From Indibacter alkaliphilus LW1 (GTDB taxonomy: Bacteria > Bacteroidota > Bacteroidia > Cytophagales > Cyclobacteriaceae), in the NCBI RefSeq assembly GCF_000295935.2, contig NZ_ALWO02000033.1:124001-188000 (forward strand): a stretch of DNA of 64,000 nt, given 5' to 3'. Shown here one piece after another: positions 8,343-17,388 of the stretch. Below the pieces are notes generated by a model. The model was given only the letters and a program-made list of their open reading frames with translations. It made no database searches and was not told the origin of the DNA. Made by a program: the position numbers and the translations under genes. Numbering within the stretch: the first letter of the stretch is position 1; the number at the start of each line of letters is the position of its first letter.

Positions 8343-10028
8343 ATGGAAATATTAACCTGGACATACATTTTAGTAGGAGCTTCGTTTGCCCTATATATTG
8401 GGATCGCCATTTACACTAGGGCAGGATCGACCAAAGAATTTTATACTGCTGGAGGCGGAGTGTCTCCGTTGGCCAACGGCATGGCAACTGCCGCTGACTG
8501 GATGTCGGCTGCTTCATTTATCTCCATGGCCGGGATCATTGCCTTTTCTGGTTATGATGGCTCAGTCTATCTAATGGGTTGGACTGGCGGCTATGTTTTA
8601 CTCGCTCTTTTATTAGCTCCTTATTTGAGAAAATTCGGAAAATTTACTGTTCCCGATTTTGTAGGGGACAGGTATTACTCAAACAAAGCCCGTGTGGTAG
8701 CTGTAATTTGTGCTCTCTTCATCTCCTTTACCTACGTTGCCGGCCAGATGAGAGGAGTAGGTATAGTTTTTTCGCGCTACCTGGAAGTGGATATTGAATG
8801 GGGAGTGGTGATAGGGATGTGCATTGTGTTCTTTTACGCCGTATTGGGTGGAATGAAAGGAATCACCTACACGCAGGTCGCACAATATTGCGTGTTGATC
8901 TTCGCTTATATGGTTCCTGCAATATTTATCTCCATGCAACTTACGGGGAATCCTATTCCTCAGTTAGGACTGGGAGATACAGTAGCTGATGGTACTTATC
9001 TTTTGGACAAACTGGATGGGGTACTTTCCGAGTTGGGGTTTGCCGCCTACACAGACGGCAGAAAAGGCACTGCTGATATTTTCGCCATTACACTGGCTTT
9101 GATGGTGGGAACTGCAGGACTGCCACATGTGATTGTGAGATTTTTCACCGTACCAAGGGTAAAAGACGCAAGACTTTCAGCTGGGTATGCCTTGGTATTC
9201 ATCGCTATTTTGTACACCACTGCACCGGCAATTGCAGCTTTTGGAATTTATAACGCCATAGATACTGTAGCAGGTCAACCAGTAGACCAACTGCCGGAAT
9301 GGGTTGCCAATTGGCAAAAGACAAACCTGATCAGTGTTGAAGATAAAAATGCGGATGGGATGGTTCAATATACTCCATACAGTGACACGAATGAGTTGAA
9401 TATAGACAAGGATATCATGGTTCTGGCCAGTCCTGAAATCGCCAAGCTCCCCAATTGGGTAATCGGGCTGGTAGCTGCCGGTGGGATGGCAGCGGCGCTT
9501 TCAACAGCCGCAGGTCTGCTTCTAGTCATTTCCACTTCAGTATCCAGAGATCTATTCAGGACTTTCAAACCTGATATGACTGAAAAAAGAGAGCTGGCTA
9601 TCGCAAGAATTTCGGCAGCCGGAGCAGTAGTACTGGCAGGCTATTTTGGCATCAACCCTCCTGGGTTTGTCGCTGAGGTAGTTGCATTTGCATTTGGATT
9701 GGCAGCGGCTTCATTCTTTCCGGTCATCATCATGGGGATTTTCTCTACTAGGATGAATAAGGAAGGAGCCATCGCAGGGATGATTTCAGGGTTGCTCTTT
9801 ACCATGGCATACATTGTCTTTTTCAAATTCATATCTCCCGAACTGAATAGCATAGAAAATTGGTGGTTTGGAATTTCTCCAGAGGGTATTGGCACTGTAG
9901 GTATGCTCATCAATTTTATCGTTTGCTATGTGGTATCCAAAGCAACTCCTGCCCCACCTAAAGAAGTACAGGGAATGATAGAAGAGATAAGGATTCCAAG
10001 AGGCGCCGGAAAGGCACATGCACATTGA
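8343..10028 (+). CDS. SSS-family sodium:solute symporter, probably acetate (ActP-like)
   Basis: The 561-residue membrane protein belongs to the sodium:solute symporter family, VC_2705-like group, which imports acetate and similar short carboxylates with Na+. Visible features are the N-terminal TWTYILVGASFALYIGIAIY helix, EFYTAGGGVSPLANGMATAA with ADWMSAASFISMAG (sodium-site region), GMKGITYTQVAQY, GTAGLPHVIVRFFTVP, and AALSTAAGLLLVISTSVSRD. About 13 membrane helices are expected. A loop of about 60 residues (VDQLPEWVANWQKTN onward) is typical of this subgroup. It is translated with the DUF4212 subunit and lies upstream of acs, which supports acetate as substrate. Confidence 0.9.
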   Translation: MEILTWTYILVGASFALYIGIAIYTRAGSTKEFYTAGGGVSPLANGMATAADWMSAASFISMAGIIAFSGYDGSVYLMGWTGGYVLLALLLAPYLRKFGKFTVPDFVGDRYYSNKARVVAVICALFISFTYVAGQMRGVGIVFSRYLEVDIEWGVVIGMCIVFFYAVLGGMKGITYTQVAQYCVLIFAYMVPAIFISMQLTGNPIPQLGLGDTVADGTYLLDKLDGVLSELGFAAYTDGRKGTADIFAITLALMVGTAGLPHVIVRFFTVPRVKDARLSAGYALVFIAILYTTAPAIAAFGIYNAIDTVAGQPVDQLPEWVANWQKTNLISVEDKNADGMVQYTPYSDTNELNIDKDIMVLASPEIAKLPNWVIGLVAAGGMAAALSTAAGLLLVISTSVSRDLFRTFKPDMTEKRELAIARISAAGAVVLAGYFGINPPGFVAEVVAFAFGLAAASFFPVIIMGIFSTRMNKEGAIAGMISGLLFTMAYIVFFKFISPELNSIENWWFGISPEGIGTVGMLINFIVCYVVSKATPAPPKEVQGMIEEIRIPRGAGKAHAH

Positions 10029-10046
10029 TCCAATCATTCAATAAAC

Positions 10047-10092
10047 AAGGGCATACTCCGGCGAAGTAATTGTCGGAGTTTCCCTTTTTTCC
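10047..10092 (+). terminator. Intrinsic terminator after the symporter gene
   Basis: AAGGG...ACTCCG (about 10047-10060) pairs with CGGAGT...CCCTT (10074-10087), with a 13-nt loop, followed by a T-run. It separates the porin-symporter unit from the kinase-acs unit. Confidence 0.75.
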
Positions 10093-10134
10093 CTCAGCCA
10101 AATGAAGTAATTTGAATAAAATAAGCATTCAGAA

Positions 10135-10344
10135 ATGAAAGAAACATTGAAAAGTCAATATTTATGGACTACCTTTTTCATGGGGTTATTCCTTTTGAAT
10201 TATCCGGTATTGGCTCTTTACAATTTAGAAAAAAAACTCATGGGCATACCACTCTTATACCTTTTGGTATTTTTCATTTGGGTATCCCTGATTTCAGCCA
10301 CTTATTTCATCATCAGAAAAACAAAAGGACAGAAAGATGCTTGA
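10135..10344 (+). CDS. Small two-helix membrane protein (69 aa)
   Basis: A 69-residue protein with two hydrophobic helices (LWTTFFMGLFLLNYPVLALY and GIPLLYLLVFFIWVSLISAT) and a basic C-terminus (IIRKTKGQKDA). Its stop overlaps the start of the symporter-kinase gene by 8 nt, so the two are translationally coupled. Proteins of this kind precede SSS-type sensor kinases in several bacteria and may be the kinase's counterpart of the DUF4212 subunit; that role is inference. Confidence 0.75.
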   Translation: MKETLKSQYLWTTFFMGLFLLNYPVLALYNLEKKLMGIPLLYLLVFFIWVSLISATYFIIRKTKGQKDA

Positions 10345-13096
10345 GAGTAGTCTCATCATATCGTTCACTTTTGGATACTTGGCTATTTTGTTTGCCATTG
10401 CTTGGTTCTCTGAAAAATCTGCCGAGAAAGGGAACAATCTTGCTTCCAGCCCTTACGTTTACGCACTTTCCCTAGCTGTATATTGTACAGCCTGGACCTA
10501 TTATGGATCGGTAGGAAGAGCTGCCACCAATGGTCTGGAGTTTTTAACTATATACATAGGACCCAGTTTGGTAGCACCACTTTGGTGGATAATCATGAGA
10601 AAAATCATTCGCATCAGCAAGGTGCAACAGATATCCTCCATAGCTGACTTTATCTCAAGCAGGTATGGGAAAAACATCACATTGGGAGGATTAGTGACCG
10701 TTTTTTGCCTTCTGGGCATACTTCCCTACACCAGTATTCAGATCAAAGCCATTGCAAGCTCTTTTGAAATACTTCAAAATGATCAAATTGGTGCCCAATT
10801 GCTAGAACTACCTTTTTATCAGGATACTGCATTTTACTTGTCATTGGGCTTGGCACTTTTCACCATTCTATTTGGCACCAGAAAGCTAGAAGCCACAGCC
10901 CAACACGAAGGGATGGTGATGGCTGTAGCATTTGAATCAATCTTCAAACTGTTGGCATTTCTGGCGGTAGGCTTATTTGTGACTTATTTTGTATTTGATG
11001 GATTCCAGGACATATTTCTACAGGCTGAATTGCGGGATTTAGGGCATTTGTTTGTGATGTCTGAAGAAAACAGTGCCTCCGAGTGGTTTTGGCTAAGTGT
11101 TTTATCTATGATGGCCATTATGTTTTTGCCGAGGCAGTTCCAAATGACAGTCATTGAAAATAATGACGAAAAACATTTGGATAAAGCCATGTGGCTCTTT
11201 CCTCTGTATTTGCTTTTGATCAATGTTTTCGTCATCCCTATTGCTCTAGGGGGCTTAGTCCATTTTGATTCGGCATCAGTAGATGCTGATACTTATGTAC
11301 TGGCATTGCCCATTGCTTATGATCAAGGTTGGCTGGCGCTTTTGGTTTATTTGGGAGGGTTTTCTGCTGCTACAAGTATGATCATTGTTTCCACCATCGC
11401 ATTGAGCAATATGGTAAGCAACAATTTGGTCATGCCAATTATTCTCTTCAATGATCAACTCAAAAACAAATATCAACACAAGCTTGGAGATATAGTAGTG
11501 ATTATCAGACGGGCTACCATCATATTGATCATACTAGCGGCATATTTGTATTACAGGGAAGTCTCAGGTTATTTTTCATTGGTTTCAATTGGCTTGATTT
11601 CATTTGTAGCGATAGCCCAATTTACCCCTGCAATCATTGGAGGTATATTTTGGAAAAAAGGAGCCCGGCCCGGTGCATTGGCAGGAATAGTCGCTGGATT
11701 TATCATCTGGTTTTTCACACTTGTAGTCCCAACCATGGTCATGGCAGGCTTTTTACCTCAGACTATAATGGATGATGGGTTATTTGGCATTGCTGCCTTG
11801 AAACCCTACAGTCTCTTGGGAATGGAAGGGATGAGTTATGTCACGCACGCCTTGTTTTTCAGTCTTTCTGCTAATACCATCCTTTATGTAGTCCTTTCTT
11901 TATATTCCAGACAAAGCTCAAAAGAACACAATCAAGCTGTGGTTTTTGTGGATATTTTCAAATACAGCACCACCTTAGACAGCTCGATTATCTGGAAAGG
12001 ACAGGCTTATCTTCCTGATATCAAATCCCTTTTAGATAATTTTCTGGGGACTGAAAAAGCAGAAGAAGCACTTAGAAATTTTACAGTAAGAACAGGCCGG
12101 GAACCTGGACAGAACAACTATGCAGACCCTGAGCTTGTCAATTATTCTGAGCGGTTGCTCTCAGGCATTATTGGAGCAGCTTCTGCGAGGGTGATGGTAG
12201 AGTCAGTCGTCAAGGAAGAAGAAATCAGTATGGAGGAAGTACTCAGTATCTTGAAAGAAACCCAAGAGCTGAAAAACCTTAATTTAGAATTGAAAAAGAA
12301 AAGTAAGGCCCTAAAAAAAGCATCAGAAGACCTTCGGGAAATGAACGAAACCCTGCGGCTCAATGACATGCTGAAAGATGAGTTCATTTCTACTGTAACT
12401 CATGAAATGAAAACTCCAATCACATCCATCCGGGCTTTTTCCGAAATACTGATGGATGAGGATCTTCCCGAAGAAGAAAAACATAAATTTCTGGATATTA
12501 TCATTCAAGAAACCAAACGAATGAGCCGATTGATCGATCAGGTGCTGGAATTGGAGAAATTTGACTCGGGAAGACAAAAACTTAATATGGAAAATACCGA
12601 AGCCCGCATTTTGATCCTTCAATCAGCGGAAAGTATGCTTCAGGTATTCAAGGAAAAGTCCCTAGAATTTGAACTTGACTTACAATTTGAAGAACTTTAT
12701 CTCAATTTGGATGAGGATAGAATCAAGCAGGTAATCCTAAACCTACTTTCTAATGCCTCCAAATTCGCAGTTGACAAAGTAAAACTAAGCTCCTTCAAAA
12801 AGAACCAACACTGGATCCTTCAGGTCTGCGATGATGGAAAAGGAGTTCCTAAAGAGGAAGTTCCTTTTATTTTCGACAAGTTTTTCCAAGCTAAAAATCA
12901 AACAAGTAAGAAGCCCATCGGCAGTGGTCTTGGGCTGGCTATTTCTAAAAAAATCATAGAATATCATGGAGGAGAAATAGACATAATTCAAGAACCAGGG
13001 AAAACTTGTTTCCAGTTTTCCCTTCCCATAAACGAATCTGAATCATTAAACCAATATTCCACAACCACACATGAACAAAATATTGATCGTAGATGA
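10337..13096 (+). CDS. Sodium:solute symporter-histidine kinase fusion (CrbS/CbrA-like)
   Basis: The first ~530 of 919 residues form an SSS-type transporter domain (YALSLAVYCTAWTYYGSVGR, SSIADFISSRYGKN, ILFGTRKLEATAQHEGMVMA, MFLPRQFQMTVIEN). A coiled-coil linker follows, then a kinase: DHp with phospho-acceptor His near residue 689 (THEMKTPITSIRAFSE), N box NLLSNASKFA, G1 DDGKGVP, G2 GSGLGLAISK. CrbS and CbrA sense or transport substrate and control acetate or carbon metabolism, with acs a classical target of CrbSR. The receiver gene starts inside its last 26 nt, giving a cognate pair, with acs next. The N-terminal domain may transport as well as sense. Confidence 0.93.
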   Translation: MLESSLIISFTFGYLAILFAIAWFSEKSAEKGNNLASSPYVYALSLAVYCTAWTYYGSVGRAATNGLEFLTIYIGPSLVAPLWWIIMRKIIRISKVQQISSIADFISSRYGKNITLGGLVTVFCLLGILPYTSIQIKAIASSFEILQNDQIGAQLLELPFYQDTAFYLSLGLALFTILFGTRKLEATAQHEGMVMAVAFESIFKLLAFLAVGLFVTYFVFDGFQDIFLQAELRDLGHLFVMSEENSASEWFWLSVLSMMAIMFLPRQFQMTVIENNDEKHLDKAMWLFPLYLLLINVFVIPIALGGLVHFDSASVDADTYVLALPIAYDQGWLALLVYLGGFSAATSMIIVSTIALSNMVSNNLVMPIILFNDQLKNKYQHKLGDIVVIIRRATIILIILAAYLYYREVSGYFSLVSIGLISFVAIAQFTPAIIGGIFWKKGARPGALAGIVAGFIIWFFTLVVPTMVMAGFLPQTIMDDGLFGIAALKPYSLLGMEGMSYVTHALFFSLSANTILYVVLSLYSRQSSKEHNQAVVFVDIFKYSTTLDSSIIWKGQAYLPDIKSLLDNFLGTEKAEEALRNFTVRTGREPGQNNYADPELVNYSERLLSGIIGAASARVMVESVVKEEEISMEEVLSILKETQELKNLNLELKKKSKALKKASEDLREMNETLRLNDMLKDEFISTVTHEMKTPITSIRAFSEILMDEDLPEEEKHKFLDIIIQETKRMSRLIDQVLELEKFDSGRQKLNMENTEARILILQSAESMLQVFKEKSLEFELDLQFEELYLNLDEDRIKQVILNLLSNASKFAVDKVKLSSFKKNQHWILQVCDDGKGVPKEEVPFIFDKFFQAKNQTSKKPIGSGLGLAISKKIIEYHGGEIDIIQEPGKTCFQFSLPINESESLNQYSTTTHEQNIDRR

Positions 13097-13427
13097 CGAA
13101 CCCAACATCTTGCTTTCTTTGGAATTTCTATTCAAAAAAGAGGGCTTCCAGGTATTCATTGCCAGAGATGGGGAGGAAGCCTTGAGCATCATTGAAGAAA
13201 GCATCCCTGAATTGGTGATTCTGGATATCATGATGCCAAAAGTAGATGGCTATGAGGTCTGTCAGCACCTCAAACAAAACCACAAGGAAGTGAAGGTGAT
13301 TTTCATCTCTGCAAAAAGCAAACAACAGGATATCCAAAAAGGGTTGGCCATGGGTGCAGACCTTTACCTCACCAAACCATTTTCCACAAGAGAGCTTGTC
13401 CAAAAGGTCAAAAATATAATGAATTAA
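13071..13427 (+). CDS. Single-domain response regulator
   Basis: The 118-residue protein is only a receiver domain: acidic pocket LIVDDE, phospho-acceptor Asp in LVILDIMMPKVDGYEV, Thr/Ser switch in FISAKS, Lys in LTKPF. No output domain is fused. It overlaps the upstream kinase by 26 nt and is followed 30 bp later by acs. In CrbSR systems of Vibrio and Pseudomonas the partner has a LuxR-type output domain, so here the signal must act through another protein or phosphorelay. Confidence 0.92.
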   Translation: MNKILIVDDEPNILLSLEFLFKKEGFQVFIARDGEEALSIIEESIPELVILDIMMPKVDGYEVCQHLKQNHKEVKVIFISAKSKQQDIQKGLAMGADLYLTKPFSTRELVQKVKNIMN

Positions 13428-13457
13428 TCCAAACAAAAACCTATAAATAACAATAAC

Positions 13458-15350
13458 ATGAGTGATAGAATACATACCCTTAGCGGTTACTTTCATGAAT
13501 ATCAAAAATCGGTAACAGAGCCCGAAAATTTCTGGGCCAGGATTGCGGATTCATTCCATTGGCAAAAAAGATGGGATAAAGTCCTGGACTGGGATTTTGA
13601 AGGGCCTGATGTCAAGTGGTTTGTCAACGCCAAACTCAACATTACCGAAAATATCTTCGAAAAGAACCTTTTCACCCACGGAGATCGGACTGCCATTATC
13701 TGGGAGCCGAATGACCCAAATGAAGAAGGCAGAAAAATCAGCTATAGAGAGTTGTATGAAGAGGTTTGTCAGTTTGCCAATGTATTAAAATCAAAAGGAA
13801 TCAATAAAGGTGACAGGGTAATCATTTATATGCCTATGATCCCCGAAGCTGCTGTAGCCATGCTGGCCTGTGCGAGAGTTGGAGCAATTCATTCTGTAGT
13901 CTTTGCAGGATTTTCTGCCTCAGCATTAGCGGACAGGGTCAATGATTGTGAAGCCAAGGCCATTTTGACTGCTGACGGAAATTTCAGAGGAAACAAAAAA
14001 ATAGCAGTCAAGGCAATCGTCGATGAGGCTCTGGAAAAATCATCCGTTGAGACTGTGATAGTTTGCAAGAGGACAGCCCAAGATGTAGAAATGAAAGATG
14101 GCAGAGATCATTGGTGGCACGATTGCATTGAAGGGGTATCTACAGAAAACAAAGCAGAAGTGGTGGACAGTGAAGACCCATTGTTTATTCTCTACACATC
14201 CGGTTCCACCGGAAAGCCAAAAGGAGTGGTCCACAGTACGGGAGGCTACATGGTGTACACCAAGTATTCCTTTGAAAATGTGTTTCAATATTCTCCAGGA
14301 GATATCTATTGGTGTACTGCCGATATTGGATGGATTACAGGTCACTCTTACATTGTTTACGGTCCTTTACTGGCAGGTGCTACTTCAGTGATGTTTGAAG
14401 GCGTACCGACCTTTCCGGATGCAGGTAGATTCTGGGCTGTAGTTGAAAAATATAAGGTCAATCAATTTTATACTGCTCCAACAGCTATACGTGCACTTCA
14501 AGCCCATGGAACAGATCCTATTGAGCCATACAACCTGGATTCTTTGAAAGTATTGGGCTCTGTCGGTGAACCTATCAATGAAGAGGCTTGGAGATGGTAC
14601 TATACTCACATTGGGCAATCCAGATGCCCTATAGTAGATACTTGGTGGCAGACAGAGACGGGTGGCATTATGGTTTCCCCAATTGCGGGAATCACTCCAA
14701 CCAAACCTGCCTATGCAACACTTCCGCTTCCAGGTGTACAGCTCTGCATTGTAGACCCGGAAGGTAAGGAACTAACGGGAAATTCCGTAGAGGGTAATCT
14801 TTGCGTAAAATTCCCTTGGCCTTCCATGATCAGAACTACTTGGGGTGATCATGACAGATGTAAGCAAACTTATTTCTCCACCTACAAAGGCATGTACTTT
14901 ACAGGAGATGGTGTGAAACGCGACCATGATGGCTATTATAGAATATTAGGCCGTGTGGATGATGTCATCAATGTATCTGGACATAGGCTAGGTACGGCAG
15001 AGGTTGAAAATGCCATCAATGAACATCCATTAGTAATAGAATCTGCCGTGGTGGGGTACCCTCACGAGGTCAAAGGACAGGGCATCTATGCCTATGTAAT
15101 CTGCGACATGACCAACAGAACAGAAGAAAACCTTGTCAATGAGATCAAGGATACTGTCAGCAAAATCATCGGGCCAATAGCAAAACCGGATAAAATCCAG
15201 GTAGTATCAGGGCTGCCAAAAACAAGGTCAGGAAAAATCATGAGAAGAATCCTAAGAAAAGTAGCCGAAGGTGCCACAGACAGCTTAGGAGACACTTCTA
15301 CTTTGCTTGACCCTGAGGTAGTCAAGGAAATAATTGATGGCCGAAAATAA
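13458..15350 (+). CDS. acs: Acetyl-CoA synthetase (AMP-forming)
   Basis: Acs converts acetate, ATP and CoA to acetyl-CoA, AMP and PPi in the cytoplasm. The 630-residue product has all core motifs: the N-terminal substrate region FWARIADSFHWQKRWDKVLD, P-loop YTSGSTGKPKGV (near residue 244), the acetate-pocket Trp region TWWQTETGG (near 394), the hinge GRVDDVINVSGHR, and the C-terminal KTRSGKIMRR carrying the regulatory acetylatable Lys (near 594). Length is typical. Its place after the symporter-kinase and receiver, and near a Na+/acetate-type symporter, completes an acetate-scavenging module. Confidence 0.97.
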   Translation: MSDRIHTLSGYFHEYQKSVTEPENFWARIADSFHWQKRWDKVLDWDFEGPDVKWFVNAKLNITENIFEKNLFTHGDRTAIIWEPNDPNEEGRKISYRELYEEVCQFANVLKSKGINKGDRVIIYMPMIPEAAVAMLACARVGAIHSVVFAGFSASALADRVNDCEAKAILTADGNFRGNKKIAVKAIVDEALEKSSVETVIVCKRTAQDVEMKDGRDHWWHDCIEGVSTENKAEVVDSEDPLFILYTSGSTGKPKGVVHSTGGYMVYTKYSFENVFQYSPGDIYWCTADIGWITGHSYIVYGPLLAGATSVMFEGVPTFPDAGRFWAVVEKYKVNQFYTAPTAIRALQAHGTDPIEPYNLDSLKVLGSVGEPINEEAWRWYYTHIGQSRCPIVDTWWQTETGGIMVSPIAGITPTKPAYATLPLPGVQLCIVDPEGKELTGNSVEGNLCVKFPWPSMIRTTWGDHDRCKQTYFSTYKGMYFTGDGVKRDHDGYYRILGRVDDVINVSGHRLGTAEVENAINEHPLVIESAVVGYPHEVKGQGIYAYVICDMTNRTEENLVNEIKDTVSKIIGPIAKPDKIQVVSGLPKTRSGKIMRRILRKVAEGATDSLGDTSTLLDPEVVKEIIDGRK

Positions 15351-15365
15351 AGTGAACCCAAAAGA

Positions 15366-15404
15366 AATTGCGGTTTTGGAAAATTCCAGGACCGCAATTC
15401 TTAT
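15366..15404 (+). terminator. Probable terminator after acs
   Basis: AATTGCGG (15366-15373) and CCGCAATT (15392-15399) form a perfect 8-bp stem with an 18-nt loop that can itself pair (TTTTGGAA with TTCCAGGA in part). A T-rich stretch follows. It lies 15 bp after the acs stop and ahead of the cNMP/CBS/DUF294 gene. Confidence 0.6.
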
Positions 15405-15440
15405 TTTACATTTTCCATCCAGTTCATAATCTGAAAAAGC

Positions 15441-17387
15441 ATGTCCAACGTCATTGTCAATAGGGTCAAAGAGTTCTTGAAAAATTACCCACCCTTTTCT
15501 TTTTTGACAAGTACTTCCTTGGAAGAAGTGGCAAAGGCTGTGGATATTAAGTTTTATGGAGAGGGGGAAATGCTTTTTGAAAGGGGAGAACCGGCTCAAG
15601 ACTGTTTTTTTATTTTAAAGGAAGGTTCTGTAAGCCTTTACGACTTAAAAGAGGGTAGGGAAAATATCATAGAAGTCTGTGACGAAGGGGATGTATTTGG
15701 GGTATTGGCATTATTGGGGAAAAGACCCTACATCCTCAATGCCAAAGCCAGTGAAGATGCGCTTGTATATGCAGTTCCCGTAGCTATTTTCGAAAAACTG
15801 GTTCAGGAAAACAGCAGGGTAAGCCTCTATTTTGCCGCAGGATTTGCTTCGGGTCAAGTTGTAATCAGGAATGACCTTTCACAATCCCAAAAAGCCCGTT
15901 CAGTATTCAACCAAGGTTCCGAAGACAATGGACTGCTGATTTTTACCGGTCAATCTGATTTCAACTATTCTAAAGAAGTACTCACCTGCCCCGAATCTAC
16001 GGGAATTCAGGAGGCTGCTTTCTTGATGTCAAAAAAAGGTGTCGGGTCTATTGTCATTGTGAATGAGCATAGGCATCCATTGGGAATCCTGACGGACAAG
16101 GACCTGAGAAATAGACTGGTCGCTGCAGGATTACCCTATGAAACCCCAGTAGTTCAGTTGATGTCCACGCCTGTGATGACCAAGAGTCCATCTGCCGATT
16201 TCTCTGACCTCTACCTCACTATGGTCAAAAACCGTCTGCATCATTTGATCTTTACAGAGGATGGAAGCTCAAAAAGTCCTGTAACGGGAATTTTATCAGA
16301 CCATGACATTTTACTTTCTCAGGGAAACAGCCCTGCAGTGCTGATCAATGCCTTGATGAATACCTGGGAAGTCCCTGCCATGGCGAAAATCAGAAACCGG
16401 GCAGAATACTTGCTAAAATACTATCTGGAAAATGAAGTCTCCATGGATTTCGTCGCCAATATAGTATCCGAAATCAACGACATCATCATCCAAAAAGCTG
16501 TCCAGATTTCTCAAAAAAAACTCGAGGAATTATATCCCACAATACCCGCTGTGAAGTTTTGCTTTGTATCCTTGGGTAGTGAGGGTCGGGAAGAACAATT
16601 ACTTAGAACTGATTTGGACAATGCCTTGATTTTTGAGGATGTTCCCGAAGCAGAATTTCAATCCACACAACAATATTTTCTGGATCTGGGAGCTGAGGTG
16701 ATAGAAATCCTGCTTTCCTGTGGATTTCACCCTTGTCCTGCCAAGATGATGGCCAATAATCCTAAATGGTGCCAGCCTATTTCTATTTGGAAAAAATACT
16801 TTTCTGATTGGATTCTCACACCCAATCAGGAAGCTTTAATGAACGCTACCATATTCTTCGACTTCAGGGCTATCTACGGCCAAAAGCAATTGGTACAGAC
16901 ACTCACAGACCATATCTACAATGAGATCAAAGGAAAAAGCATTTTTCTGAATTTTCTTGCAAAAAATGCACTCCTTAATCCTCCACCCTTGGGTTTTTTC
17001 AGAAATTTCATCCTTGAAAAATCAGGAGAACAAAAGGATAAGTTTGATATCAAATTGAGAGCGATGATGCCCTTGGCTGATATTGCCCGGATTTTGGTAC
17101 TCAGTCATAAGGTGGTAGGAATCAATAATACATTCAAAAGGTTTGAAAAACTAGCAGAACTGGAGCCAAACCATGAAGAATTATTGAGAGAAGCAGGAAA
17201 AGCTTACGAGATCCTCATGCGTGTCAGAGCAATTGAGGGATTGAAAAGTCAAAATTCAGGAAGGTTTATCAGTCCCGAAAACATTGGAAAATTACAAAGA
17301 CAATTATTGAAAAATACCTTTTACCCTATTGATGAATTGCAAAAAATCATCCGGGTAAGGTATCAGTTAGATTATTTTGGAAGTTGA
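15441..17387 (+). CDS. cNMP-binding-like / CBS-pair / DUF294 nucleotidyltransferase-like protein
   Basis: The 648-residue cytoplasmic protein has an N-terminal cyclic-nucleotide-binding fold (residues ~15-130), a CBS pair (~175-310; MSKKGVGSIVIVN, GILTDKDLRNRLVAAG, GILSDHDILLSQG), a DUF294 nucleotidyltransferase-like domain (SLGSEGREEQLLRTDLDNAL, with the DxD metal motif) and its C-terminal helical partner. The nucleotide cassette reads GDVFGVLALLGKRPYILNA, which lacks the usual GE pair and the PRxA arginine, so classical cAMP binding is doubtful; the CBS pair may bind adenylates instead. This family often lies beside acetate symporter genes and a DnaQ-like exonuclease, as it does here. Its reaction is unknown. 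Confidence 0.88.
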   Translation: MSNVIVNRVKEFLKNYPPFSFLTSTSLEEVAKAVDIKFYGEGEMLFERGEPAQDCFFILKEGSVSLYDLKEGRENIIEVCDEGDVFGVLALLGKRPYILNAKASEDALVYAVPVAIFEKLVQENSRVSLYFAAGFASGQVVIRNDLSQSQKARSVFNQGSEDNGLLIFTGQSDFNYSKEVLTCPESTGIQEAAFLMSKKGVGSIVIVNEHRHPLGILTDKDLRNRLVAAGLPYETPVVQLMSTPVMTKSPSADFSDLYLTMVKNRLHHLIFTEDGSSKSPVTGILSDHDILLSQGNSPAVLINALMNTWEVPAMAKIRNRAEYLLKYYLENEVSMDFVANIVSEINDIIIQKAVQISQKKLEELYPTIPAVKFCFVSLGSEGREEQLLRTDLDNALIFEDVPEAEFQSTQQYFLDLGAEVIEILLSCGFHPCPAKMMANNPKWCQPISIWKKYFSDWILTPNQEALMNATIFFDFRAIYGQKQLVQTLTDHIYNEIKGKSIFLNFLAKNALLNPPPLGFFRNFILEKSGEQKDKFDIKLRAMMPLADIARILVLSHKVVGINNTFKRFEKLAELEPNHEELLREAGKAYEILMRVRAIEGLKSQNSGRFISPENIGKLQRQLLKNTFYPIDELQKIIRVRYQLDYFGS

Positions 17388-17388
17388 T

